A stretch of 64,000 bases of DNA from CAG-390 sp003523225. Lineage in GTDB: Bacteria > Bacillota > Clostridia > Oscillospirales > CAG-272. The position numbers and the translations under genes are program-made. The first letter of the stretch is position 1. Each line of letters starts with the position of its first letter. The stretch is from assembly GCA_902461815.1 (NCBI GenBank), contig CABPZE010000001.1:1-64000 (forward strand), read 5' to 3'. The notes below the pieces were generated by a model, which saw only the letters and a list, made by a program, of their open reading frames with translations, was not told the DNA's origin and did no database searches. This document shows positions 16,551 to 25,034 of this stretch, piece by piece.

Positions 16551-17573
16551 TCAGTCTTCCTCCTTCTTTTGTGCTTTATTGCGTTTCAGGAACAGTATAA
16601 AATTCTTTACTGACCATCTGCCCTTGAGCGCCGCAAACTTGGGATTGGCGTTAAGCAGCATTATTGAGATGAGCAGTATCGAATAGATGAGCATACGGTA
16701 ATCGTCAAGTCCGCGCAGCAATTCGGGAAGCGCCTGAAGCACTATCGCGGCAATTATCGAGCCGCTGATATTGCCCATTCCGCCCAGCACAACGATAACA
16801 AGTATTTCTATTGACATATTGTAATCGAAGCCTGAGGGAGATACTATGGCAAGTGTGTGACCATAAAGCACGCCGATCGCTCCGGCAAAAAATGCGGCAA
16901 GCACAAACACGACCAGCTTATAGTAGGTCACGTTGATGCCGGTTGACTCTGCGGCGATACGGTTGTCACGTATAGCCATTATTGCACGTCCGTGACGTGA
17001 TTTTTGCAGATTCATAACCGCTATAACGGTTATGATGACCATGACACAGGCGTATGGAAAGAGCGTTTGAGGATTGGAATAAATGGACTTTGTGTTAAGA
17101 CCGAGCGCGCCGCCGGTGATATCAAGATTCAGTATGATATTTTTAATGATCTCTCCGCAGGCAAGAGTAACGATAGCAAGATAGTCGCCCTTAAGCCGGA
17201 GGGCGGGAAGTCCTACAAGAAATCCTACCACAGCGGCAGCAAGTCCGCCGAGGATCATTGAAAGGGGCAGGCGGATGATAAGTGGCATGGAACTTAAGGC
17301 AATCGAAAACAGACAGCCGGAGAAAAGTCCCACCGACATGAATCCCGCGTGTCCCAGTGACAGCTCACCGAGAAGTCCGACGACAAGGTTCAGAGATACG
17401 GCAAGCACGATATAGCAGGATACCGGTATCAGCATTGCCGAAAGCTGACGGGACGTCATTCCGCCATACAGCATTGCGCCGAGTATGATATATGCCAGAA
17501 CCACGGCGGCAACGGTTACGGTGTTTTTTGTAATAAATCTGCGCACGGAAGCGCCTGAGTTTTTCTTTCCCAT
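16551..17573 (-). CDS. livM: Branched-chain amino acid ABC transporter permease LivM
   Basis: The 340-residue membrane protein has about ten hydrophobic segments and the LivM motifs GHAGFMSVGLFSG, ALRLKGDYLAIVTLACGEI (about residues 130-150) and VLGGMGNISGSIIAA. It forms the transport channel with LivH. Its short basic C-terminal tail faces the cytoplasm. The gene lies 16 bp after livH. Confidence 0.93.
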   Translation of the reverse strand: MGKKNSGASVRRFITKNTVTVAAVVLAYIILGAMLYGGMTSRQLSAMLIPVSCYIVLAVSLNLVVGLLGELSLGHAGFMSVGLFSGCLFSIALSSMPLIIRLPLSMILGGLAAAVVGFLVGLPALRLKGDYLAIVTLACGEIIKNIILNLDITGGALGLNTKSIYSNPQTLFPYACVMVIITVIAVMNLQKSRHGRAIMAIRDNRIAAESTGINVTYYKLVVFVLAAFFAGAIGVLYGHTLAIVSPSGFDYNMSIEILVIVVLGGMGNISGSIIAAIVLQALPELLRGLDDYRMLIYSILLISIMLLNANPKFAALKGRWSVKNFILFLKRNKAQKKEED

Positions 17574-17589
17574 GTTTCTGCCTCCGTAC

Positions 17590-18468
17590 TTACACTTTTT
17601 CGTTGATCTTCTTGCCGAGAAGTCCGGTGGGCTTTACGACAAGTACGATAACAAGAACTCCGAAAACAATGGCGTCAGTCCACAGTGTGGAAAGATATAC
17701 CTTGGACATCTGCTCGATAACGCCGAGCAGTATGCCGCCGAGCATTGCTCCTGGAATTGAGCCGATCCCCCCGAAAACTGCGGCGGTAAACGCCTTGATT
17801 CCGGGCATTGAACCGGTCGTTGGTTTGATATAGGTATATGTCGAACCGTAAAAAATGCTTGCAACGGCAGCAAGCGCCGAGCCGATAGCAAAGGTAACGG
17901 TTATGGTGCGGTTGACGCTGATGCCCATAAGCTCCGCGGCGTCCTTGTCTTCGGACACAGCCCTCATTGCCTTGCCCATCCTGGTTTTGTTGATGAAAAG
18001 GGAAAGAACTATCATTATCAGCGCCGTAACGCACAGTGTGAGCAGTGTCATTCCATCAATTATCACTTCACCGATCTTTATTTCGGGTATGTGGAAGATA
18101 GTGGGGAATGCCTTCGGTTCGGACTTGAATACCAGCAGTGCAAGACTCTGAAGCAGGTAGCTGACTCCGATTGCCGTTATCAGAACCGCAAGGGAAGGAG
18201 ACTTGCGCAGAGGACGGTATGCGAAAAATTCAATGGTCACTCCGAGAAAAACACATACAAAAATACTTACCGCAATACCTACGACCGCAGGAAGCTGTGC
18301 CATTGAGACCGTTGATATAACGGCATAAGCGCCCACCATGATAATATCACCGTGAGCGAAATTCAACATTTTGGCTATACCGTAAACCATCGTATAGCCG
18401 AGAGCCATAAGAGCGTAAATACTCCCCAGCCTTAAACCGCTTATCAGCGTCTGAATTAAGGTCGTCAT
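17590..18468 (-). CDS. livH: Branched-chain amino acid ABC transporter permease LivH
   Basis: The 292-residue permease has the typical LivH start (LISGLRLGSIYALMALGYTMVYGIAKMLNFAHGDI) and the later motif AAVFGGIGSIPGAMLGG. It pairs with LivM. The gene is separated from livK by 89 bp containing a strong hairpin, which may lower its expression relative to the binding protein. Confidence 0.93.
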   Translation of the reverse strand: MTTLIQTLISGLRLGSIYALMALGYTMVYGIAKMLNFAHGDIIMVGAYAVISTVSMAQLPAVVGIAVSIFVCVFLGVTIEFFAYRPLRKSPSLAVLITAIGVSYLLQSLALLVFKSEPKAFPTIFHIPEIKIGEVIIDGMTLLTLCVTALIMIVLSLFINKTRMGKAMRAVSEDKDAAELMGISVNRTITVTFAIGSALAAVASIFYGSTYTYIKPTTGSMPGIKAFTAAVFGGIGSIPGAMLGGILLGVIEQMSKVYLSTLWTDAIVFGVLVIVLVVKPTGLLGKKINEKV

Positions 18469-18486
18469 AATGATTTTTCCTTTTTA

Positions 18487-18520
18487 CCCCTGCTGCCGCG
18501 CCAAGGCGCGGCAGCAGGGG
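18487..18520 (-). terminator. Perfect 16-bp hairpin between livK and livH
   Basis: CCCCTGCTGCCGCGCC (18487-18502) pairs fully with 18505-18520 around a 2-nt loop. On the minus strand it follows livK and is trailed by TAAAAAGG rather than a T run. It may act as a partial terminator or a block to 3' decay that raises livK transcript over livHMGF. Confidence 0.65.
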
Positions 18521-18557
18521 ACAGTTTGTTTTCTCCTGAGTCAGGGGATGGATATGC

Positions 18558-19763
18558 TTATTTGGAGAATGCTACGGCAACGCCGTCCTTGATCACCATA
18601 GCCTTGGCGTCTTTGGAGGTTTCGCCGTCAGCGCTCCAGGTCATGGTTCCGGTAACGCCCTTGACCGTGATCTTTGTCATAGCGGCAACGATACGGGAAC
18701 TGAAGTCATCTTTGTCCTCAGAGGACAGACCAGCGTTCTTGATCGCTTCTGCGATAGTGTAGATAGCGTCGTAGCCGTCGGCTGCGAACTGGTCGGGAGT
18801 CTCGCCGTTGTATGCTGCCTTATATGCGGCAACGAACTTCTGAACGTTTTCCTCGGAAGAATCGGCGGCGAACGGAGTGAGAAGCATTACGCCCTCAGCG
18901 TTGGCAGGATCGGCGATCTTGGTAAGCAGACCGTCAAGACCGTCGCAGCCGAAGCAGACCATTCCGTCAAAAGCCTTTGTCTGGGCTGCCTGAGTGAGTA
19001 TCTTGGCGGCGTCAGCGGCGTAGATGGGCATGAATATCAGGTCTGCGCCGGAATTCTTGATAGCAGAGATCTGAGCGGAGAAGTCGGTGTTGGTGGATTC
19101 GGTAAAGGTCTGGACAGTGACTATTTCAATGCCGAGCTTCTTGCATTCGGCATCAAAGGTATCGTAAAGACCCTTGCAGTAGTCGTTACCGCTGTCGTAA
19201 ATGACGGCAACCTTAGTGGCAAGACCGTTGTCCTTGATGTACTTGGCGGAAGCAGTACCCTGTGAGGGGTCGCTGAAGCAAACGCGGAAAGCACAGTCGT
19301 TATCGGCTATTGCGCTGACCGAGGAAGCGGAAGGTGTGAGAAGGAGTATCTTGTCGGCTTTTGCTGCTGCGACGACCGAGGCAGTCTCTCCGGAGAAGGT
19401 TGCGCCAAGGCTTACCTTCATACCGTCATCCATCTGTTTGCCGTATGCGGAAACAGCGGACTGGGGATCGCCCTGAGAATCCTGGAAGTTGAGAACGAAC
19501 TTAAAGCCGTTCACGCCGCCGTTCGCGTTGATCTCGCTGACAGCAAGCATTGCGCCGTTTTTGACGGATGTACCGTAGTTGGAATATTCGCCGGTCGTGG
19601 GACCGATGCCGCCGATATACAGCTCGGTAAGGCCGGTGGCGCTGTCAACAGGCCACTTGGCGCCTGAACCGCATGCGAAGCATGCAAGCAGCATAAGCGT
19701 TGCAATCGCGGCTGCGGCGAACGCTTTGGCAAACATTTTGACTTTTTTGTTGATGGTTTTCAT
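18558..19763 (-). CDS. livK: Branched-chain amino acid substrate-binding lipoprotein
   Basis: The 401-residue protein has a lipoprotein signal (hydrophobic 13-27, lipobox LACFAC) and the periplasmic-binding-protein type 1 fold of LivJ/LivK proteins. Recognisable parts are YIGGIGPTTGEYSNYGTSVKNGAMLAV, LLTPSASS in the ligand cleft and QFAADGYDAIY. It captures branched-chain or related amino acids outside the cell and hands them to LivHM. The start follows AAGGAG. A structured leader with an intrinsic terminator lies upstream. Confidence 0.93.
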   Translation of the reverse strand: MKTINKKVKMFAKAFAAAAIATLMLLACFACGSGAKWPVDSATGLTELYIGGIGPTTGEYSNYGTSVKNGAMLAVSEINANGGVNGFKFVLNFQDSQGDPQSAVSAYGKQMDDGMKVSLGATFSGETASVVAAAKADKILLLTPSASSVSAIADNDCAFRVCFSDPSQGTASAKYIKDNGLATKVAVIYDSGNDYCKGLYDTFDAECKKLGIEIVTVQTFTESTNTDFSAQISAIKNSGADLIFMPIYAADAAKILTQAAQTKAFDGMVCFGCDGLDGLLTKIADPANAEGVMLLTPFAADSSEENVQKFVAAYKAAYNGETPDQFAADGYDAIYTIAEAIKNAGLSSEDKDDFSSRIVAAMTKITVKGVTGTMTWSADGETSKDAKAMVIKDGVAVAFSK

Positions 19764-19882
19764 GTTTTTTTCTCCTTGAAAAAATAAATATGGACTTCTG
19801 ATGTATTAATTAATCCGGGCGGAATGGAAGGCAAAAGCGTCGTCCTGTTGCAGGACAGTCTGCTTTTCCGTTTGAAAGAAGG

Positions 19883-19922
19883 AAAAAACAAGCGATCCTG
19901 CACGGGCAAGACCGCTTGTTTT
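19883..19922 (-). terminator. Intrinsic terminator in the livK leader (possible attenuator)
   Basis: On the minus strand AACAAGCG (19920-19913) pairs with CGCTTGTT (19894-19887) and is followed by a run of T. It lies about 120 bp before livK. Flanking segments can pair with each other: GGCGGAA near 19942 with TTCCGCC near 19820, plus hairpins GGAATAAT / ATTATTCC (19948-19968) and GTCCTG / CAGGAC (19842-19858). This suggests a leader that could switch between termination and readthrough. No known riboswitch or T-box motif was recognised. Confidence 0.5.
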
Positions 19923-19974
19923 GGATGACCCAACTTTCGTTCCGCCGGGAATAATTCAATATTATTCCTGCAGG

Positions 19975-20319
19975 TCAGATCGGCAAAATCAAGCACGGTA
20001 AAGCCCGGTTGTGGTTAATTATTATAATATGAAGTGAAAGTCGAAGCGATACAATGATCGCGGGTAAAACAATAATTACCGGATTGAATATGTGTAGGGA
20101 TATTATTATGGGGATCACGATCATAAGGGCAAAAATGGCGACAAGAGAAAAAGACACCACAAGCGAGGTGTCTTTTTCGACTCTTATAGCAGAGGAGGAT
20201 CTTTCAGCCCATTTACAGCTTGCATCACAGGCAGAGGTGTCGGAAAAAGCGCAGGCGCAGAAAGAAGCCGCCGCTTTGGACGGGAAACATTCTTCTGTTT
20301 TCGCATAATTTGTTTTCAT
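19975..20319 (-). CDS. Possible small Cys-rich membrane protein (doubtful)
   Basis: A 114-residue frame starts at 20319 behind AGAGG and a consensus promoter. Its first half holds five cysteines (ECFPS, FCACAF, ACDASCKW) and its second half is two very hydrophobic stretches. Against its being a gene, a strong intrinsic terminator (20148-20177) lies inside it and its end shows no conservation that I recognise. It may instead be a leader peptide or chance frame in the liv upstream region. Confidence 0.22.
   Translation of the reverse strand: MKTNYAKTEECFPSKAAASFCACAFSDTSACDASCKWAERSSSAIRVEKDTSLVVSFSLVAIFALMIVIPIIISLHIFNPVIIVLPAIIVSLRLSLHIIIINHNRALPCLILPI
20147..20177. terminator. Strong terminator hairpin upstream of the liv leader
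   Basis: AAAAAGACACC, 8-nt loop, GGTGTCTTTTT, perfect in both directions. It would end transcripts from the minus-strand promoter at 20350-20378 after about 190 nt. Confidence 0.8.
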
Positions 20320-20349
20320 TCCTGCAAAACCTCTTAAAAATATGCTATA

Positions 20350-20378
20350 AGTATACACCATTCGAATTAATTTTGCAA
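20350..20378 (-). promoter_or_regulatory. Sigma-A promoter pointing toward livK
   Basis: On the minus strand TTGCAA (20378-20373) and TATACT (20355-20350) are 17 bp apart. It is the best promoter upstream of livK, but two terminators stand between them. Confidence 0.65.
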
Positions 20379-20542
20379 TAGGCAATATGTCAAAAAAACG
20401 ATATATTTGTTACAGGTGCAAGTTAAAAATGCACAATTATCAGCCGCAAAAATTCATTTTTTCAGATCGTGTCGTACTTGGTTTAATTATTTTTGTGTCA
20501 GGCGGCGTTATTGATAGTTATGGCGCGCGGGGCTATAAAACC

Positions 20543-20566
20543 TGCAAAATTGCAAAATTGCAAAAT
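20543..20566 (+). repeat. Three tandem copies of TGCAAAAT
   Basis: The 8-bp unit is repeated exactly three times in the AT-rich gene-free stretch 20386-20828. That stretch otherwise shows only the promoter at 20682 and no supported gene. Confidence 0.7.
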
Positions 20567-20681
20567 TGAGCGCGAAAAATTGACGATGTCACCAAATTGT
20601 CACCCAATTCTGATATAATTACCTATGTCCGGTATAAGCCGCTATTACTCTGTCTTAATAAAAACTTAAGTTTTTTGATAA

Positions 20682-20711
20682 TTGTATCTTAAGCATTTGC
20701 TGTGCTATAAT
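20682..20711 (+). promoter_or_regulatory. Probable promoter of the glycosyltransferase gene
   Basis: TTGTAT (20682-20687) and TATAAT (20706-20711) with an 18-bp spacer lie about 118 bp before the ATG. A CTTAAG repeat flanks the -35 region. Confidence 0.45.
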
Positions 20712-20828
20712 GGTCTCAATCTGAGGTAAAGAAGAATATGCCGTGTATGCCGGAGCCTTCCGGCGGCTACCATTGGCTTTTGAAGCTGTAATTTGGCAAC
20801 GCGCATTGAGAAAGGGATAGTTGAAATT

Positions 20829-22073
20829 ATGATTGAAAAAATCAATTACGTGGTTATGTGTTTGTTTTTTATCTGCTATTCATATCAGTTTTTCTACATT
20901 CTGGTTTCATGGCTGCGCAAGCCCAAGCCACACAAGCCGGAGGTGTATCACAGGATCGCCGTGCTGATAGCCGCACGGAATGAGCAGACCGTCATAGGAA
21001 ATCTTATTGACAGTATAAAAGCGCAGGATTACCCTGCTGAGCTTCTGGATATTTACCTTGTTGCCGATAATTGCACCGACGGCACGGCGGAGGAAGCAAG
21101 GCGGCACGGCGCTACCGTCTTTGAGCGCCATGACATATCGCATGTGGGAAAGGGTTATGCGCTTAAATTTCTTATGGAGCAGGTAGACAAGACCGCCATG
21201 AAAGCTCACGATGCCTATCTGGTGCTTGACGCCGACAATGTTATTTCATCGGATTTTGTGACAGAGATAAACCGCACATATACAGACGGATATGAGATCG
21301 TGACGTGCTACCGTAACTCAAAAAATTACGGTGACAACTGGATATCTGCCGGATATGCGCTTTGGTTTCTGCGTGAATCAAGATATTTGAATGGGGCGCG
21401 TACATTGCTTGGAAACAGCTGCGCGGTTTCGGGTACAGGGTTTTTGTTTTCCCGGCGCATACTTGAAAAATGTGGCGGATGGCATTATTTCCTGCTTACT
21501 GAGGATATTGAATTCAGCGTTGATAATATTGTCAGAGGCGAGAAGATCGGCTACGCTTCCGGTGCCGTTCTTTATGACGAGCAGCCGGTGTCATTTGCGC
21601 AGTCATGGCGCCAGCGTATGCGCTGGTCGAGGGGTTATCTCCAGGTTATCGGTCGATACGGCAGGGAACTTATTAAAGGAATATTCCGCGGTGATTTTTC
21701 TTGCTTTGATATGACGATGAATATTTGTCCCGCAGCAGTTCTTACCTGTTTCAGCGTCATAATCAATGGCTGTGCGGCAATTTCCAACTTGATAGGAGGA
21801 GGTTCATTGCAGTCGCTCGGAATATCGGTGCTGACCACTCTTACCAATCTTTATCTTACCATGTTTTTAGTCGGAGGTATAACTACCGTTACCGAGTGGC
21901 GCAGCATACATTGCCCGGCGTATAAAAAATTGCTGTATGTATTTACTTTTCCGATATTCATGTTTACATATCTGCCCATCTGCGTTGCTTCCTTTTTCAA
22001 AAATCCTCAGTGGAAGCCGATATCTCACAGCCGTAATCTTAATCTGCACCAGATACGACAGAACAACAAATAA
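20829..22073 (+). CDS. Membrane glycosyltransferase, family 2
   Basis: The 414-residue protein has an N-terminal helix (about 8-27) and a GT-A domain: VLIAARNEQTVIGNLIDSI, the metal-binding DADN, then TEDIEFS and the processive-type QRMRWSRGYLQV (Q/RXXRW motif). Three or four helices follow at the C-terminus. This layout is that of family 2 enzymes that extend polysaccharides such as beta-linked glucans or glucosamine polymers. The product is not identifiable. The ATG at 20829 follows AAAGGGA; a TTG at 20793 is less likely. The gene stands alone and ends in a terminator. Confidence 0.88.
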   Translation: MIEKINYVVMCLFFICYSYQFFYILVSWLRKPKPHKPEVYHRIAVLIAARNEQTVIGNLIDSIKAQDYPAELLDIYLVADNCTDGTAEEARRHGATVFERHDISHVGKGYALKFLMEQVDKTAMKAHDAYLVLDADNVISSDFVTEINRTYTDGYEIVTCYRNSKNYGDNWISAGYALWFLRESRYLNGARTLLGNSCAVSGTGFLFSRRILEKCGGWHYFLLTEDIEFSVDNIVRGEKIGYASGAVLYDEQPVSFAQSWRQRMRWSRGYLQVIGRYGRELIKGIFRGDFSCFDMTMNICPAAVLTCFSVIINGCAAISNLIGGGSLQSLGISVLTTLTNLYLTMFLVGGITTVTEWRSIHCPAYKKLLYVFTFPIFMFTYLPICVASFFKNPQWKPISHSRNLNLHQIRQNNK

Positions 22074-22091
22074 TAAAAATGAATATATTTT

Positions 22092-22120
22092 CGGGGCTGC
22101 CGCATTAAGCGACAGCCCCG
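22092..22120. terminator. Bidirectional terminator between glycosyltransferase and iscU
   Basis: CGGGGCTGCCGC pairs with GCGACAGCCCCG with one mismatch. The two flanking genes converge on it. Confidence 0.8.
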
Positions 22121-22132
22121 AAGCAATGCTTT

Positions 22133-22564
22133 TTATATCGAACAGTGCCCGCATGAGGCACAGTCGGGAAACTGAGTGTGGTCGTACTCGATCCCGTGCT
22201 TATCATAATAATCCTTCACTGCCGACTTGATTGCCTCTTCCGCCAGCACCGAGCAGTGTATCTTGTGGGCGGGCAGACCGTCCAGTGCCTCTGCGACTGC
22301 TTTGTTGGAAAGCGTAAGTGCTTCGGAAAGCGGTTTACCTTTTATCATCTCGGTTGCCATTGAGCTTGATGCTATTGCCGAGCCGCAGCCGAAGGTTTCA
22401 AATTTCACATCGGTTATGATATCGTTGTCTATCTTCAGATAGATTTTCATTATATCGCCGCACTTGGCGTTTCCGACCTCGCCCACTCCGTCGGCGTTTT
22501 CTATGACCCCGACGTTTCTGGGGTGCATGAAGTGATCCATTACCTTTTCACTGTAAAGTGCCAT
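22133..22564 (-). CDS. iscU: Iron-sulfur cluster scaffold protein (IscU/NifU-type)
   Basis: The 143-residue protein has the three scaffold cysteines: AKCGD (about 35), FGCGSA (about 60) and HCSVLAEE (about 103). It assembles Fe-S clusters with sulfur supplied by the desulfurase encoded just upstream. A C-terminal CASCGHC tail adds three more cysteines, as in many clostridial homologues. It is the second gene of a two-gene operon with nifS, 27 bp apart. Confidence 0.93.
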   Translation of the reverse strand: MALYSEKVMDHFMHPRNVGVIENADGVGEVGNAKCGDIMKIYLKIDNDIITDVKFETFGCGSAIASSSMATEMIKGKPLSEALTLSNKAVAEALDGLPAHKIHCSVLAEEAIKSAVKDYYDKHGIEYDHTQFPDCASCGHCSI

Positions 22565-22591
22565 TGTTTTCTTCCTTTCAATTAACCGATC

Positions 22592-23779
22592 TCAAAGCAG
22601 GAACGGCTTTTTGCCGCTCTGCTTATCCCGCCAGAGCGGGGACATTCCACGCAGGTATTCAACCACCTCGGGAATTTCCTTGAGCATATAGTCGATCTCA
22701 TCCGGTGTGTTTGTCTCACAAAGCGAGAGGCGGAGTGAGCCGTGAGCTATTTCATGAGGTCTGCCTATTGCCAGCAGAACGTGACTTGGGTCAAGCGAGC
22801 CGGAGGTACATGCCGAACCGGAGGAGGCGCAGATGCCTTTTGAATCCAGCATCAGCAGCAGACTTTCGCCCTCGATACCCTCAAAGCAAAAGCTGACGTT
22901 TCCGGGCAAACGGTTTACCGGGTCGCCGTTGAGCGCGGAATGAGGAATTTTTGAAAGTCCTTCGATCAGCCTGTCGCGGAGCGTTGACACGTATACGGAG
23001 TTTTCCTCCATATGATCATACGCTTCGTCAAGCGCCGCCGCCATGCCGGATATTGCGGGAAGATTTTCGGTTCCCGCTCGCTTGCCGCGTTCCTGTGCGC
23101 CGCCCTCGATAAGGGTTGTAAGAAGTATGCCCTGTCTTGCATAAAGCGCGCCCACTCCCTTGGGACCGTGGAATTTATGCGCCGAAAGGGAAAGCAGGTC
23201 GATGTTCTGCGCTTTTACATCTATCGGCAAATGTCCTGCCGCCTGAACGGCATCGGTGTGAAACAGCACTCCGCGCTCGCGGCAGAGCTTTCCTATCTCA
23301 GATATCGGCAGTATTGAGCCTATCTCGTTGTTTGCGTACATAACGCTGACAAGGCAGGTGTCGGGACGAATCGCGTCTTCCACCTGCTTGGCGGTGACGG
23401 TTCCGGAAGCGCCGACAGGCAAAAGCTCAACGTCAAAGCCTTCCTTTTTTAACTTTTCAAGTGTGTGAAGCACTGCGTGATGCTCAAAGGCGGTTGAAAT
23501 GATATGTTTTTTACCGCGCTTTGCACCGATTTCGGCGGCGGAGATTATCGCCTGATTGTCTGCCTCGCTCCCTCCGGATGTGAAAAAAACTTCGCGCGGC
23601 TGACATCCCAGCCTCAGAGCAATACGCTCGCGCGCACGGAAAAGCTCCTCTGCCGCGCGCTGACCTATGCTGTGTAAGCTTGACGGGTTGCCATAGTTTT
23701 CTTCCATTACCGAAAGCATAGCATCAATTGCCGTGCGGCTCATTTTTGTTGTTGCGGCATTATCCGCATATATCTGCAT
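22592..23779 (-). CDS. nifS: Cysteine desulfurase (NifS/IscS-type)
   Basis: The 395-residue PLP enzyme takes sulfur from cysteine for Fe-S cluster assembly. Visible features are the PLP lysine in SAHKFHGPKG, the aspartate/histidine region FHTDAVQAAGH and the catalytic Cys loop SSGSACTSGS. The start at 23779 follows CAGGAG and begins MQIYADNAATT. An ATG at 23818 would add 13 polar residues. No iscR-like regulator gene is adjacent, although the promoter overlaps a possible Rrf2-type site. Confidence 0.93.
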   Translation of the reverse strand: MQIYADNAATTKMSRTAIDAMLSVMEENYGNPSSLHSIGQRAAEELFRARERIALRLGCQPREVFFTSGGSEADNQAIISAAEIGAKRGKKHIISTAFEHHAVLHTLEKLKKEGFDVELLPVGASGTVTAKQVEDAIRPDTCLVSVMYANNEIGSILPISEIGKLCRERGVLFHTDAVQAAGHLPIDVKAQNIDLLSLSAHKFHGPKGVGALYARQGILLTTLIEGGAQERGKRAGTENLPAISGMAAALDEAYDHMEENSVYVSTLRDRLIEGLSKIPHSALNGDPVNRLPGNVSFCFEGIEGESLLLMLDSKGICASSGSACTSGSLDPSHVLLAIGRPHEIAHGSLRLSLCETNTPDEIDYMLKEIPEVVEYLRGMSPLWRDKQSGKKPFLL

Positions 23780-23822
23780 TGATTTTTGCTCCTGTTTTTT
23801 GTTATTTTTTTCTGACATCAGT

Positions 23823-23851
23823 ATTATATCACGTAATTCCTACCTTGTCAA
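23823..23851 (-). promoter_or_regulatory. Consensus promoter of nifS-iscU with overlapping inverted repeat
   Basis: On the minus strand TTGACA (23851-23846) and TATAAT (23828-23823) match consensus with a 17-bp spacer. ACCT-N7-AGGT surrounds the -35 and reads TACCTA...TAGGAAT, resembling operators of Rrf2-family repressors such as IscR. The operator call is tentative. The rest of the gap to 24133 shows nothing else convincing. Confidence 0.6.
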
Positions 23852-24133
23852 TAGGTAATATAAAATTAGATGCCGAAGATTCCGACACGGTATATTTTAC
23901 CGATGCGCTATACCCATACTATACTTCATTTTTTCATAATAATAAGGTGGCAATTGAAAACAAAAAGTTAATTTGAGCGCAACCGGTGGGCATTACGGTG
24001 GGGAAGCCTGAGCCGACGCATATTTTTTCTCCTGCGGGTAATACTTACAGTATGACGGAAAAAGGAACAAGATCATGCGTAATGGTCTGAACTGAAAATT
24101 CAAAGCCTGACAGAGAGGAGATAGTACATTCAG

Positions 24134-24583
24134 ATGTCAGAAAAAAACGAAAACGGCAGGTCGCTTGCCTCGGAGGTCTACAAAAATACAAAAATGGGGG
24201 CTGAGTCAATAACCGACCTTCTGGGTCACGTGCGAGATGAAAAGCTGAGACTTGAAATGACCGCCGAGCTTGACAGATATGAGGAGCTGGCTTCAAGAGC
24301 GGCAACACTTTCACGCGAGGGTGGGGAAGAACCGAAGCAGGAGGGTGCAATGACGCGCGCCGCAGTAAAGATGAGTATGGCGGTCAACACTATGACAGAT
24401 TCCTCTGCGTCTCATATTGCCGAAATGATGATCCAGGGGGCAAATATGGGAGTTACCGACCTGCGCCGGGCAATAAGCGCAGAGGAGAGGTCGGGAGAAC
24501 CCAACCGCGAGGCGGTGGCTCTGGCGCGCGAGACAGTCAGCTTTGAGGAAGGCACGGCGGAAAAGCTGAAGGCGTTTCTCTGA
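24134..24583 (+). CDS. Conserved helical protein of unknown function
   Basis: The 149-residue protein is almost entirely helical and looks like a ferritin-like four-helix bundle (SITDLLGHVRDEKLRLEMTAEL, AAVKMSMAVNTMTDSSASHIAEMMIQGANMG, with the last helix ETVSFEEGTAEKLKAFL). I recall similar unnamed proteins as common in Clostridia. Glutamates and a single histidine in the central helices could bind metal, but no complete ligand set is evident. It follows a GAGAGGAG site and converges with the next gene at a shared terminator. Confidence 0.7.
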   Translation: MSEKNENGRSLASEVYKNTKMGAESITDLLGHVRDEKLRLEMTAELDRYEELASRAATLSREGGEEPKQEGAMTRAAVKMSMAVNTMTDSSASHIAEMMIQGANMGVTDLRRAISAEERSGEPNREAVALARETVSFEEGTAEKLKAFL

Positions 24584-24603
24584 TACCTGCTGACAAAAGA
24601 TCC

Positions 24604-24631
24604 GGGCTGTCGCTTTTTCGCGCGACAGCCC
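24604..24631. terminator. Bidirectional terminator
   Basis: GGGCTGTCGC pairs with GCGACAGCCC between two convergent genes. It is almost the same sequence as the hairpin after purB. Confidence 0.85.
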
Positions 24632-24637
24632 AACGGT

Positions 24638-24931
24638 TCACTGTTTGTCTTTTTGCTTCAGCTTTTCAAGCTCGGTTCTTAGCGTTTTTACCGAGGTCTC
24701 AAGAGCGCTTATTGCTTCAAGCTGTGTGTCGATCTGCGCGGCGTTGTCTGCATTCTGCTTCAGCTTTCGGTAGCAGAACCTGCCAAGCTTTGCGTATTCC
24801 TCGTCAAGCTTGAGCTCAAGATTTTTGATTTTTACGTACAGTGTCGCGGTGTCTCCGAGTCTTATTGCTTCCTTGGTGGCTTTATCAAAAAAGCGCCCGG
24901 CGTCTGCCTTGAATTCCTGCCAATCGGACAT
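24638..24931 (-). CDS. Small coiled-coil protein
   Basis: The 97-residue protein is charged and helical with a predicted coiled coil in the second half (heptads through LEAISALETSVKTLRTELEKLKQ). The N-terminal part reads DWQEFKADAGRFFDKATKEAIRLGDTATLYVKIKNLELKLDEEYAKLG, like small cytosolic or membrane-peripheral proteins often found in Clostridia. The start at 24931 follows AAAGGATG. No function is recognised. It is divergent from spoVAC. Confidence 0.65.
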   Translation of the reverse strand: MSDWQEFKADAGRFFDKATKEAIRLGDTATLYVKIKNLELKLDEEYAKLGRFCYRKLKQNADNAAQIDTQLEAISALETSVKTLRTELEKLKQKDKQ

Positions 24932-25034
24932 ATCTTCACATCCTTTCATAACGCTGCATACTGTCTTTATTATACTCCGCGGCGGCGGTTTTGTAAATAC
25001 ATTTTCTTTATGAATAAACGATAAGGAGTAAAAA

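Noticed and set aside
20543..20566. Possible CRISPR or iteron array
   Set aside because: There are only three 8-bp units with no spacers, and no replication or Cas gene nearby.
20387..20569. 60-codon frame with CYRCK near its start
   Set aside because: It runs into AT-rich tandem repeats, has no ribosome site and shows no convincing zinc-finger pattern.
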